DNA of 64,000 nt from Clostridium sp. CX1 (GTDB taxonomy: Bacteria; Bacillota; Clostridia; Clostridiales; Clostridiaceae): the NCBI RefSeq assembly GCF_025398335.1, contig NZ_JAODOO010000009.1:116929-180928 (forward strand). The letters are read 5' to 3'. The position numbers and the translations under genes were made by a program. Shown here piece after piece: positions 7,474 through 15,448 of the stretch (positions are counted from its first letter, which is position 1; each line of letters starts with the position of its first letter). The notes under the pieces are model-generated. The model was not told where the DNA came from and did no database searches. It saw only the letters and a program-made list of their open reading frames with translations.

Positions 7474-9573
7474 TTGCCAGATAACATTATACCAAAAAAA
7501 CTTGCCATTGAACTTTTAAGTAAACTAGAACCAGAAACCTCTTTAGCTTTTAAAAAAGGTGCTTTAATCCCCAAAATAACGAAAGACATAGTTCCTACAG
7601 GCGATGTTTGTCCTAACTGTGGAAATGGCAACTCAGGTCCAGGTTCTCCTGGTGAAAGACAGGTTAACGCATCTTCCATAGATGCTAATGAGTATCCAAA
7701 TATAACCCAAAGTGAAACAAGCTTAGCTTACTTTGGCGAATTTATTCTTTTTGGATTTAATGACTCCAATGATGCTCCCACAGGTTTTTCAGGATATGGA
7801 TTTTCAAGCGATAGTGGGGTTACCTGGTGTGATTGCGGCTCCGTACCTATAGGAGGAGATATTATAGACAATGGTGGAGATCCTGTTATAGCAGTAGATA
7901 CTAAGGGAATTTTCTACTATGGACATCTCGGAACGCTATCATCAGGTGAATCTGTAATAATTGTTAACACTGCCCAAGTAAATAATACAAATAGAACATT
8001 ACAATTTAATAATCCTATTGTAGTAGGTAGGGGGCAGTCTCTGCCAAATAGGCTTCAAGATAAAGAATGGATAACCGTTGGTATTGATAAAAATCAAACT
8101 GGCTCACAGGCTCTCTATGTTACTTGGAGTGATTTTCTACAACGGGGTTCACAGGAATTAACCACAATCAGGTTCTCTAAATTTACAACAGGTCCAACTC
8201 CCACAGAAATAATCGGAAGTAAAACTATAGCTCACACTACTCTAGATCCTTTAACAAGCTATGTTTCCGGTTCTTTTCCAGTGATAGACAGCAACGGGAA
8301 TATATATGTATTCTATGAACAAATTGATTTAAATTCTTTAGATTGCTTTATCTATATGGTTAAGTCAACAGACGGGGGAGTTAACTTTAGTTCTCCAACG
8401 CTAGTTTCAGGTCCTTTTGTTCAGGCTGGAAATGCTGTAGCTTGCGACAGACTTGTAATTGCTGTTCCACCAGATTTTACTAGATCCATTAGAATAAATG
8501 AGTTTCCACATGCTGCTGTTGCCCCTGATGGTACACTTTATGCAGTCTGGAATGCTAGCGTTAGTTTAGAAGAATTTCAATCTAATATATTCCTAGCTTA
8601 CAGCACTAATGGTGGCGATAGCTGGACCACAACTCCAGTTACTAATAGTATAGCTACTGAATTCTTCCCATCTGTTGCCTTTAATTGCGACAGAGCTCAT
8701 ATACACTACAATCGCTTTAATGATCCGAATAATGTAGGCGACACTGGAAATGGTACTTTTGCATTATTTAAAAAGAGTTTTTCTATCACAGAGGGTTTAA
8801 GTGCTGAAAGTCAAGTTAGCACAGTATTTTCACCAGTACCAATTACTAATCCTAATTTTGATACTGCTGTTTCAGGCTGTTATATGGGTGACTATAATCA
8901 GATAATCGCTGGACCTGGAAATGCGCTATATCATGGCTGGAGCGATAACCGTTTTGTTTTAAATGGAAATCAAAATCCAGATGTATTCTTTATTGAAACA
9001 GAATGTATACCTGCTCCAACTACAGCTGCACCGACTACAGCAGCTCCAACTACAGCTGCACCGACTACAGCTGCTCCAACTACTGCAGCTCCAACTACTG
9101 CAGCTCCAACAACAGCTGCACCGACCACTGCTGCACCAACTACCACACCTCCAACAACGGCTGCACCGACCACTGCTGCTCCGACAACTGCGGCTCCAAC
9201 TACTGCTGCCCCTACCCCTACACCTTGTCCTTGTTGCTTTGTAGATGAAAAAGCTGTAGTATATGCTAGATGTGAATTGGAGAAATCAGAAACCTTTGAT
9301 AATATGACTTTAAACTGTACAGGTAGATTATTAGATGTAAATGTTACTCTAAGAAATCTTTGTCCAAACAAGCAAGTTAGTATTGGGGTATTAGTTTATG
9401 ATAATCAAAACAGACTTTTATTTATTAAGGTTTGTAAACTTTTTACTGGTGACGGTTCAAATTGTATTCCTAGATTAAATGCTGGTAAATTCTGCTTTGT
9501 ATTTGATGATGAACCTTGTCCTCCAGCCCGTACTCTTACAGTTAGAGTTGTTGCTAACTATTTAGAAGGATAG
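7474..9573 (+). CDS. Sialidase-like (BNR/Asp-box) propeller fused to mucin stalk and ten-Cys domain (protein C)
   Basis: 699 residues from a TTG start with AAAGGAG upstream. Residues about 60-510 look like a beta-propeller of the sialidase/BNR superfamily with three Asp-box-type motifs: SSDSGVTW (111-118), STDGGVNF (about 299-306) and STNGGDSW (377-384). I see no clear FRIP motif, so sialidase activity is doubtful and a binding role is possible. Residues 514-583 are 13 five-residue APTTA-type units plus APTPT. The CPCC at Cys585 opens the ten-Cys C-domain shared with A, B and D. No signal peptide or sorting signal is present. The most likely role is a glycosylated fibre-like spore-surface protein with a large distal head. 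This is inferred from domain layout. Confidence 0.75.
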   Translation: MPDNIIPKKLAIELLSKLEPETSLAFKKGALIPKITKDIVPTGDVCPNCGNGNSGPGSPGERQVNASSIDANEYPNITQSETSLAYFGEFILFGFNDSNDAPTGFSGYGFSSDSGVTWCDCGSVPIGGDIIDNGGDPVIAVDTKGIFYYGHLGTLSSGESVIIVNTAQVNNTNRTLQFNNPIVVGRGQSLPNRLQDKEWITVGIDKNQTGSQALYVTWSDFLQRGSQELTTIRFSKFTTGPTPTEIIGSKTIAHTTLDPLTSYVSGSFPVIDSNGNIYVFYEQIDLNSLDCFIYMVKSTDGGVNFSSPTLVSGPFVQAGNAVACDRLVIAVPPDFTRSIRINEFPHAAVAPDGTLYAVWNASVSLEEFQSNIFLAYSTNGGDSWTTTPVTNSIATEFFPSVAFNCDRAHIHYNRFNDPNNVGDTGNGTFALFKKSFSITEGLSAESQVSTVFSPVPITNPNFDTAVSGCYMGDYNQIIAGPGNALYHGWSDNRFVLNGNQNPDVFFIETECIPAPTTAAPTTAAPTTAAPTTAAPTTAAPTTAAPTTAAPTTAAPTTTPPTTAAPTTAAPTTAAPTTAAPTPTPCPCCFVDEKAVVYARCELEKSETFDNMTLNCTGRLLDVNVTLRNLCPNKQVSIGVLVYDNQNRLLFIKVCKLFTGDGSNCIPRLNAGKFCFVFDDEPCPPARTLTVRVVANYLEG
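9013..9222 (+). repeat. 15-bp tandem repeat coding APTTA units (protein C stalk)
   Basis: Thirteen in-frame 15-base units plus a last APTPT unit. The early units alternate as 30-base pairs (CCAACTACAGCTGCACCGAC), while later ones vary at third codon positions, which suggests expansion in blocks. Repeat length may vary between strains. Confidence 0.9.
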
Positions 9574-9583
9574 TATGCTATTT

Positions 9584-9654
9584 GCCTGGTTCATATTGGT
9601 TACCACTCCATAGGAATCAGGCCTACCTCCAAAAATTTTTAGAGGTTATTTTTT
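9584..9654 (+). terminator. Inverted repeat and terminator after protein C
   Basis: GCCTGGTTC (9584-9592) pairs with GAATCAGGC (9614-9622), and then CCTCCAAAAATTTTTAGAGG (9626-9645) is followed by TTATTTTTT. The second stem is a Rho-independent terminator. Confidence 0.65.
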
Positions 9655-10187
9655 AAAATTTTAATGATATTTATATAAAATATTCTACTTATTTTATTAG
9701 CACTTTATAAAATATTACATATATTAAAGTAGAGATAATCTACTAATTTTTAATTCATTTTTGTTTTAGTATATATTTACCTGTTAAATCTAATTACATA
9801 GATGTTTCTTAGTTACTTTACGCATATACTAATGTTCAAAATGAACTAAGAAATCTATGAAATATACTTTAAAAACTATAATGAGGTGATTTTTAGTTTC
9901 TCATTTATGAAAAAATTTCTGAATTGTATGGGAATGAACTCTAATAAGTATTACTACATTAGGTACAGACAATCTTGCAGTTCCTCATCAGATGACATTA
10001 CCAAACAAAGCTAATAATGTACAAGCTTAAAAATTAGACTTTTTCTAATTTAAACACTACGATATGTCAGCTTACTGATCCTAAGAGGATATTTATAATT
10101 TAGTATTAATAACCTCAGCAAAATTATATTAAAAAGGTGATATACAATTAATAAAACTCAAAAAACTTTTACAGAGGAGATGTTTAT
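9655..10187 (+). other. Non-coding gap before protein D, with one possible small ORF
   Basis: About 530 bases without a sure gene. CATAGATGTTTCTTAGTT (9798-9815) pairs with AACTAAGAAATCTATG (9844-9859) with a two-base bulge. An ORF at 9907-10014 would give 35 residues (starts MKKFLNCMGMN, ends SSSSDDITKQS), but the nearest GAGGTG lies too far upstream for normal initiation. The rest is AT-rich and probably holds the promoter of the gene at 10188. Confidence 0.35.
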
Positions 10188-11195
10188 ATGGCAAATAGTG
10201 TTACACTTGCCGGGTATACAATAACTTTTATTGATGCCGTTTGTAATTCAAATAATACTCAAACTTGGAGATATGCAGTTTCTATAACTACAACATCACC
10301 ACCAGGAGGGGAAATTAGTGATTGGGTCCTTCAGCTTTGTTCTGATCCTGTGCAAGAAGTAATTAACTTTTCTGCACCTGATGATATTACAGCAGAAACT
10401 GGAACTTTTAGATCATGTTTATCTAATAGTGCCCCACCACCTCCTATTACAACTTTTAATGGAATCAAATATGATGGAGTTAACAATAATAACGTTACAG
10501 GAATTTATACCTTTACCATAAGAGGATGTTTTCAACAAACTGATGTCAATGTAGCTGTAAAGACTGGTGGAGGAGACCCATCACCAGAGACATGTTTTAT
10601 TGGAGTTATAACAGGACCAAGCTGTACTGCAGTAACACCAACTACTGCAGCTCCAACTACTGCTGCACCAACTACTGCTGCACCGACTACAGCGGCTCCA
10701 ACTACTGCCGCTCCAACTACTGCTGCACCGACTACAGCGGCTCCTACTACTGCCGCTCCAACTACTGCTGCACCGACTACAGCGGCACCAACTACTGCTG
10801 CTCCAACTACTGCTGCACCTACAACAGCGGCTCCTACTCCTACACCTTGTCCTTGCTGTTTTGTAGACCAAAGAGCTGTAGTATACGCTAGATGTGAATT
10901 AGAGAAATCAGAAACCTTTGATAATATCACTTTAGATTGTACTGGTAGATTCTTAGACGTAAATGTTACTTTAAGAAATGTTTGTCCAAATAAATTGGTT
11001 AGTGTTGGAGTATTAGTTTATGATGCTCAAAATAGACTTATATCTATTAAAGCTTGCAGACTATTTACTGGTGATGGTCCAAACTGTATTCCTAGCTTAA
11101 ACGCTGGTAGATTCTGCTTCGTATTTGGTGATGAGTCTTGTCCTCCACCTCGTACTTTTACTGTAAGAATTGTTGCTAACTATTTAGAAAGATAG
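10188..11195 (+). CDS. Mucin-like surface protein D: novel N-terminal domain, Thr/Pro stalk, ten-Cys domain
   Basis: 335 residues. Residues 1-149 form an unrecognised, probably beta-rich domain (starts MANSVTLAGYTITFIDAVC; contains WRYAVSITTT, ISDWVLQLC and GIYTFTIRGC). Residues 150-214 are 13 TPTTA/APTTA units, then APTPT and CPCC (Cys221), then the shared C-domain ending NYLER. The C-domain is closest to that of protein C: CPCCFVD and VVYARCELEKSETFDN are common to both. GAGGAG stands before the ATG. No secretion signal is present. It is one of two members in which a large domain replaces the short SPLYE leader of A and B, so the stalk and C-domain look like a reusable module. Location on the spore and glycosylation are inferred. 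Confidence 0.78.
   Translation: MANSVTLAGYTITFIDAVCNSNNTQTWRYAVSITTTSPPGGEISDWVLQLCSDPVQEVINFSAPDDITAETGTFRSCLSNSAPPPPITTFNGIKYDGVNNNNVTGIYTFTIRGCFQQTDVNVAVKTGGGDPSPETCFIGVITGPSCTAVTPTTAAPTTAAPTTAAPTTAAPTTAAPTTAAPTTAAPTTAAPTTAAPTTAAPTTAAPTTAAPTTAAPTPTPCPCCFVDQRAVVYARCELEKSETFDNITLDCTGRFLDVNVTLRNVCPNKLVSVGVLVYDAQNRLISIKACRLFTGDGPNCIPSLNAGRFCFVFGDESCPPPRTFTVRIVANYLER
10635..10844 (+). repeat. 15-bp repeats with a 45-bp higher-order period (protein D stalk)
   Basis: Thirteen 15-base units plus APTPT, the same number as in protein C. The string GCTGCACCGACTACAGCGG recurs at 10677, 10722 and 10767, and a variant at 10812, exactly 45 bases apart, so the array grew in steps of three units. Confidence 0.9.
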
Positions 11196-11211
11196 TATCA
11201 ATTTTAAAATT

Positions 11212-11243
11212 GGGTGCTTTGGTTTTACTAAAGTACCCTTTTA
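11212..11243 (+). terminator. Terminator after protein D
   Basis: GGGTGCTTT (11212-11220) pairs with AAAGTACCC (11230-11238), followed by TTTTAT. Confidence 0.75.
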
Positions 11244-11339
11244 TACAATAACAAAGCTCTAGTACATACAATATAACAAAACACAGCAGTATAAATCATA
11301 AATATTTTATACATTGGACTTAAATAGGAGTAAAATATA

Positions 11340-12143
11340 ATGGATAATAATAAATTATTTGATGTAATTATACCAGTGGCAAAAAAAGATTTGTCTTTAG
11401 TTATAAAAAATATACCCTATATATTCAAAATGCTCTCACCTAGAAAGATTATTTTTATTGGTTCTAGCGAGTTAAAAAGTTCATTTCCACTTAATAAGAA
11501 ACTAGAATTTATTAATGAAGATGAGATTTATCAAGATATGAAATTAAGTACTATTCAATCTATTATGTATAATATTACAGGAAGCACTAACCGAAGTGGC
11601 TGGTATCTTCAGCAATTTCTTAAAATGTCTTATGCAACAATAAGTAGAGAAAATTATTATGTTGTATGGGACGCTGATACAATACCTCTTAACACTATTC
11701 CATTTTTTGACGATAGAAGCGATAAATATTTGTTTACGATGAAGACCGAGTATCATACGCCTTATTTCACAACTATTGGAAAACTCTTTAATAATGAAGT
11801 TAAGAAGTATAATAATCAGTCATTTATAGCAGAGCATATGATAATAGATACAAAAATAATGATTGAACTAATCAAGAAAATCGAAAGTAATAAAAATTTA
11901 AAAGGTAACTATTTTTATGAAAAAATAATGTATTCTATTGATGAAAAAGATATACAGGGAGCAGGGTTTAGTGAGTTTGAAACCTACGGTAACTACGTTA
12001 TGAAATATTACCCTTATAAATACGGCATGAGGAAATTAAGGTCACTAAGAGAAGGAAGTATATATTTGGGAATGTCCCCAACAGACGAAGGATTGATAAT
12101 GGCCTCAAAAAACTTTGACTTAATTTCAATAGAACATTGGTAA
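11340..12143 (+). CDS. DUF6492-type putative glycosyltransferase
   Basis: 267 residues. The start (FDVIIPVAKKDLSLVIKNI) is of the GT-A type. GWYLQQFLKMSYA followed by YYVVWDADTIPLN places a DXD motif at Asp111-Ala-Asp113. FSEFETYGNYVMKYYP near residues 218-233 is the acid-rich segment usual in this family. AGGAG precedes the ATG. There is no membrane span. It follows the mucin-like gene D on the same strand after a terminator, so it probably has its own promoter. Like the other transferases here, it is predicted to act on the neighbouring surface proteins or on a polysaccharide; the sugar is unknown. Confidence 0.7.
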   Translation: MDNNKLFDVIIPVAKKDLSLVIKNIPYIFKMLSPRKIIFIGSSELKSSFPLNKKLEFINEDEIYQDMKLSTIQSIMYNITGSTNRSGWYLQQFLKMSYATISRENYYVVWDADTIPLNTIPFFDDRSDKYLFTMKTEYHTPYFTTIGKLFNNEVKKYNNQSFIAEHMIIDTKIMIELIKKIESNKNLKGNYFYEKIMYSIDEKDIQGAGFSEFETYGNYVMKYYPYKYGMRKLRSLREGSIYLGMSPTDEGLIMASKNFDLISIEHW

Positions 12144-12292
12144 TTGAGATCCCTTTTATGTATTAACCAGAAAACCCTATTCTCCTATTGGAAATGTATA
12201 AATATTTAACTTTATTCAAACTTTTCGTTATTTGACTCCTTTACCTGCCATAAATCATAACCTGCCTATAGTCCCATTTGTGGGAGGAGACC

Positions 12293-12373
12293 AGATTCTT
12301 CTTCGTATTTGGTGATGAGTCTTGTCCTCCACCTCGTACTTTTACTGTAAGAATTGTTGCTAACTATTTAGAA
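12293..12373 (+). pseudogene. 81-bp remnant of the ten-Cys domain (copy of the 3' end of gene D)
   Basis: Positions 12293-12373 match 11109-11189 with one difference (T for G at 12300). This codes the last part of the domain, FVFGDESCPPPRTFTVRIV and on to YLE. The fragment has no start or repeat region, and after it the frame continues into unrelated codons (LTRD) to a TAA at 12386-12388. Near-identity shows a recent duplication, followed by deletion, or a partial copy. Its position right after the glycosyltransferase gene suggests a lost fifth member of the family. Confidence 0.85.
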
Positions 12374-12393
12374 TTAACTAGAGATTAATAGTA

Positions 12394-12430
12394 AAAGAGG
12401 ATGCCTCAGTTTATCTGAAGCATCCTTTTA
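12394..12430. terminator. Bidirectional terminator
   Basis: AGGATGCCTCAG and CTGAAGCATCCT form a stem (12398-12426) with A-rich and T-rich flanks. It can serve both the plus-strand cluster and the minus-strand DUF523 gene that ends at 12452. Confidence 0.75.
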
Positions 12431-12451
12431 TAACAATTAAAAACAAGTTAT

Positions 12452-12919
12452 CTATAATGTCTTTATAATATCTTCTAGGTCATCTTCCTCAGTATAAACC
12501 TTAATTCCATTTCTCTCTAAAAGCTCTGCAGTAACACCATTACCATTAATCTTAGCACCACTAAAGCTTCCATCATAAATCTTTCCATGTCCACAGGAAG
12601 GACTTCTAGCCTTTAGTATAGCTACCTTTGCACTGCATTCTTTAGATATCTTTAGAGTCTCATAAGCTCCCTTTAAAAATTCCTCTGTTGCATCGTCACC
12701 TTCTGGTCCAACTACTCTTGCCTTCCCATCTAGTACCGCTGCTCCTGTAGCCTTAAATATTTCGTGGGCAGCTCTTGGAGTACTCTGTCCCCCTAGTTGC
12801 TCTGGACAAACTGGTATGGCTTTGCCCTCACGAACAAGTTTCAATACTTTTTCATTTAAATTATTGCCGCCGTTATACTTTGTGTTCATTCCACATAAAC
12901 AGGCACTTACTATAATCAT
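12452..12919 (-). CDS. DUF523 family protein
   Basis: 155 residues. The start MIIVSACLCGMNTKYNGGNN, then PVCPEQLGGQSTPRAAHEI, then ARSPSCGHGKIYDGSFSG match the conserved Cys-containing motifs of DUF523 (YbbK-like) proteins at full length. The function of the family is not established. A GGGGTGAG site lies just before the ATG. It faces the surface-protein cluster tail to tail and is followed upstream by mutS2 on the same strand. Confidence 0.85.
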   Translation of the reverse strand: MIIVSACLCGMNTKYNGGNNLNEKVLKLVREGKAIPVCPEQLGGQSTPRAAHEIFKATGAAVLDGKARVVGPEGDDATEEFLKGAYETLKISKECSAKVAILKARSPSCGHGKIYDGSFSGAKINGNGVTAELLERNGIKVYTEEDDLEDIIKTL

Positions 12920-13007
12920 AAACTCACCCCACTTAACTCTACAAATTCAATTAAAAAGTTTTTGTAATGAAAAACTTTTGACAACTTTTATATAAGGTAT
13001 CCTTAAA

Positions 13008-15368
13008 TTATTTTAATTCTACCATAGTAACTCCACTTCCACCTTCACCATACTCTCCAAGTCTATATCTCTTAACATGGGCATGTCTCTTAAGCATATC
13101 ATTAATTGCATTTCTAAGTACCCCTGTTCCTTTTCCATGAATAATGCTCACCTCCGCAAGCCCTGCCATATAAGCATCGTCTAAATACTTATCTGCAGTA
13201 TAGGCAGCTTCCATAGAATCCATTCCTCTTAAATCCACGGAGCTTGCAACGGATCTTAAATTTAACTTAGCTTCTCTTTTTGCTATTTTCTTTTCTTCCT
13301 TAGAAGGACCTTTTGTGGCTCTTAGATCCTTAAGCTTAACATTAATCTTCATAATTCCAGCTTGAACCTGAACTTCTCCCTTGCTATCAGGTTTAGATAG
13401 AACAATAACCTTTTGGTTTAAAGAAGGTAGAAAAACCTCCTGACCTTCGCCAACAGTTTTAAGTTCCTCTCCATCTTCCTCTTTAACCTTGTTTGCCTTT
13501 TCTTCTGCATTTTCAAGTTTATCTTTAAGATTTCTTCTCTTCTCTTCAAGCTTTTGTCTTGCGTCAGAGCCGTAGCCCATCTTTTCTAATTCTCTCATAT
13601 CTTTAATTATTTTATCTGCATCTTCTTTTGCTTCCTTTAATATTCTCTTTGCATCTCTTTGTGCATCAATTATAGCCTTTTCTCTAGCATTATTAAGACT
13701 ATATAGCTTTTCTTCATATTTCTCCTTAAGTTTTGCTGCTTCAAGCTTTAAAACCTCTGCTTCTCTAGCATAGTTTTCAGCTTTAATACTCTTATCCTGC
13801 AGACTTTGAATTAAATCTTCAAATTTAAGAGTTTCACTGGCTATGCTTTCCTTTGCATCTCCAATTATAAAGTCAGGAAGTCCTAATCTTCTAGATATTT
13901 CAAAGGCATTTGATTTACCTGGAACACCTATTAGCAATCTATAAGTAGGTCTAAGGGTTTCCACATCAAATTCAACAGAAGCATTTTCTACTTCTTCTGT
14001 TTTTAATGCATAGGCTTTAAGTTCACTATAGTGGGTTGTAGCTACTATTCTACAGCCTCTTTTTCTTAAATGCTCAAGAATTGATACTGCTAGTGCTGCT
14101 CCCTCTGTAGGATCTGTCCCAGCTCCTAATTCATCGAATAATATTAAGGACTTTTCATCTGCCTTTTCAATTATGTTTACTATGTTAGTCATGTGAGATG
14201 AAAAGGTTGATAGACTCTGTTCTATGCTCTGTTCATCTCCAATATCTGCAAATACCTCTTTAAAAAAGCTCACAGTAGAGTGTTCTCTAGCTGGAATCAT
14301 AAGTCCACTTAAAGCCATAATATGCAGCAGTCCCACTGTCTTTAGGGTAACAGTTTTTCCTCCAGTGTTAGGTCCTGTTATAACTAAAGAAGTAAATTCT
14401 CTGCCTAAATACATACTCATTGGAACAGCTATTTTTCTATCTATAAGTGGGTGTTTTGCTTCTATTATATCAATTATACCTTCATCATTTATTATCGGAG
14501 CTGTGCAGTTTGTATCACTGGCATACTTGGCTTTTGCAAATATAAAGTCTAGCTCCCATATAATGCTTGCGTTGTTTCTTACTACTACTCTATTCTCATA
14601 AACCTTACCAGAAAGCTCTGCAAGTATTCTCTCTACTTCTGCCTTTTCCTTAAGCATAAGCTCCTTTATTTCATTGTTTAAATTAACAAGACTCATAGGC
14701 TCTATGTATAAGGTAGCCCCGCTGGAGCTTTGATCATGAACAAGTCCTGGTACAGCTCCTTTATGCTCTGCTCTTACAGGAAGAACATATCTGTCTCCTC
14801 TCATTGTATATAGAGTATCTTGAAGATAAGCAGAATAGCTTCTTATAAGAGAGTTAACCTTGTCTCTTACAGAGGAATTCTTATCTTTTAAAGATTTTCT
14901 TATATTGTATAGAGTTGAACTGGCTCTATCTGAAATTTCCTCCTCTGATTCTATAGCTAAAAATATTTCATCTTCTAACTTTTTAAGTGGAACAATGCCT
15001 TCACAAATATCCTCAATTACTCTGAAAGCTTCTTCTTCTTCTTTATGACTTACATATTCCTTAAATCTTCTTGCAGATCTAAGCATTGCCGCTATTCTTA
15101 AAAGCTGTGCTGGCATAAGAGAGGATCCCTTTTCTGCCCTGCTTATTCCTTCTCTTACATCGTAAACTCCTTCAAAAGGAGGTGCTCCCTTTGTCACAAG
15201 CAATCTCAATGCTTCCTTTGTTTCTTCTAAGTGTTCTCTTGCTTCATATATGTTATCATAAGGCTTTAATTCATCTATTAAATCCTTACCTGCCTTTGTA
15301 ACTGTGTATCTTTTCAGTCCTTCTTTAATCTTACCGAACTCTAAAATTTTCAGAGATTTTTCGTTCAT
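13008..15368 (-). CDS. mutS2: MutS2 ATPase/endonuclease
   Basis: 786 residues, normal for MutS2. Order: MutS-like core, the Walker A site TGPNTGGKT (about residue 330), Walker B LILFDELGAGTDP, a long charged coiled coil (about 510-630), a KOW-like part, and a C-terminal Smr nuclease domain with SVDLRGMDSMEA (about residue 709) and IHGKGTGVLR. Family members act in suppression of recombination and, in Bacillus, on collided ribosomes; mismatch repair is not its role. AGGTGG precedes the ATG. It lies downstream of the U32 peptidase gene, an order often seen in clostridia, with 80 bases between them. Confidence 0.95.
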   Translation of the reverse strand: MNEKSLKILEFGKIKEGLKRYTVTKAGKDLIDELKPYDNIYEAREHLEETKEALRLLVTKGAPPFEGVYDVREGISRAEKGSSLMPAQLLRIAAMLRSARRFKEYVSHKEEEEAFRVIEDICEGIVPLKKLEDEIFLAIESEEEISDRASSTLYNIRKSLKDKNSSVRDKVNSLIRSYSAYLQDTLYTMRGDRYVLPVRAEHKGAVPGLVHDQSSSGATLYIEPMSLVNLNNEIKELMLKEKAEVERILAELSGKVYENRVVVRNNASIIWELDFIFAKAKYASDTNCTAPIINDEGIIDIIEAKHPLIDRKIAVPMSMYLGREFTSLVITGPNTGGKTVTLKTVGLLHIMALSGLMIPAREHSTVSFFKEVFADIGDEQSIEQSLSTFSSHMTNIVNIIEKADEKSLILFDELGAGTDPTEGAALAVSILEHLRKRGCRIVATTHYSELKAYALKTEEVENASVEFDVETLRPTYRLLIGVPGKSNAFEISRRLGLPDFIIGDAKESIASETLKFEDLIQSLQDKSIKAENYAREAEVLKLEAAKLKEKYEEKLYSLNNAREKAIIDAQRDAKRILKEAKEDADKIIKDMRELEKMGYGSDARQKLEEKRRNLKDKLENAEEKANKVKEEDGEELKTVGEGQEVFLPSLNQKVIVLSKPDSKGEVQVQAGIMKINVKLKDLRATKGPSKEEKKIAKREAKLNLRSVASSVDLRGMDSMEAAYTADKYLDDAYMAGLAEVSIIHGKGTGVLRNAINDMLKRHAHVKRYRLGEYGEGGSGVTMVELK

Positions 15369-15448
15369 TTATTCTACCACCTTTATACAGATTGCCTGTG
15401 TAATTTAAATCATTCCATTTTATCTTTAAGCTATAAAGTCCCTGATTT

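Larger units (their letters stand above)
12144..12451. other. Gap holding the gene-D remnant and a terminator
   Basis: No intact gene is present. From 12293 the sequence is a fragment of the ten-Cys domain, listed separately, and 12394-12430 is a hairpin terminator. The stretch 12144-12290 is AT-rich with a small GTCCC-ATTTGTGGGA hairpin (about 12271-12286) and shows no further similarity that I can detect by eye. Confidence 0.5.

Noticed and set aside
8963..9248. Leu/Gln-rich and Ser/Cys/Tyr-rich frames over the repeats on the plus strand
   Set aside because: They are frame-shifted readings of the same repeat array, with no binding site.
8970..9371. Antisense ORFs rich in Ala/Val/Gly over the stalk of protein C (also 10532-10930 and 3783-4016)
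   Set aside because: They are mirror images of the 15-bp repeats, which have no stops on the other strand. They lack binding sites, and the sense frames show conserved domains.
7474..9573. Active exo-sialidase
   Set aside because: Asp-box motifs are present, but no FRIP motif or clear catalytic set was seen, so only the fold is claimed.
9013..10844. Short tandem repeats as a possible CRISPR array
   Set aside because: Units are 15 bp, without unique spacers, in frame and coding PTTA.
3841..11195. Collagen-like (Gly-X-Y) exosporium proteins of the BclA type
   Set aside because: The stalks contain no Gly-X-Y triplets; they are Ala/Pro/Thr repeats.
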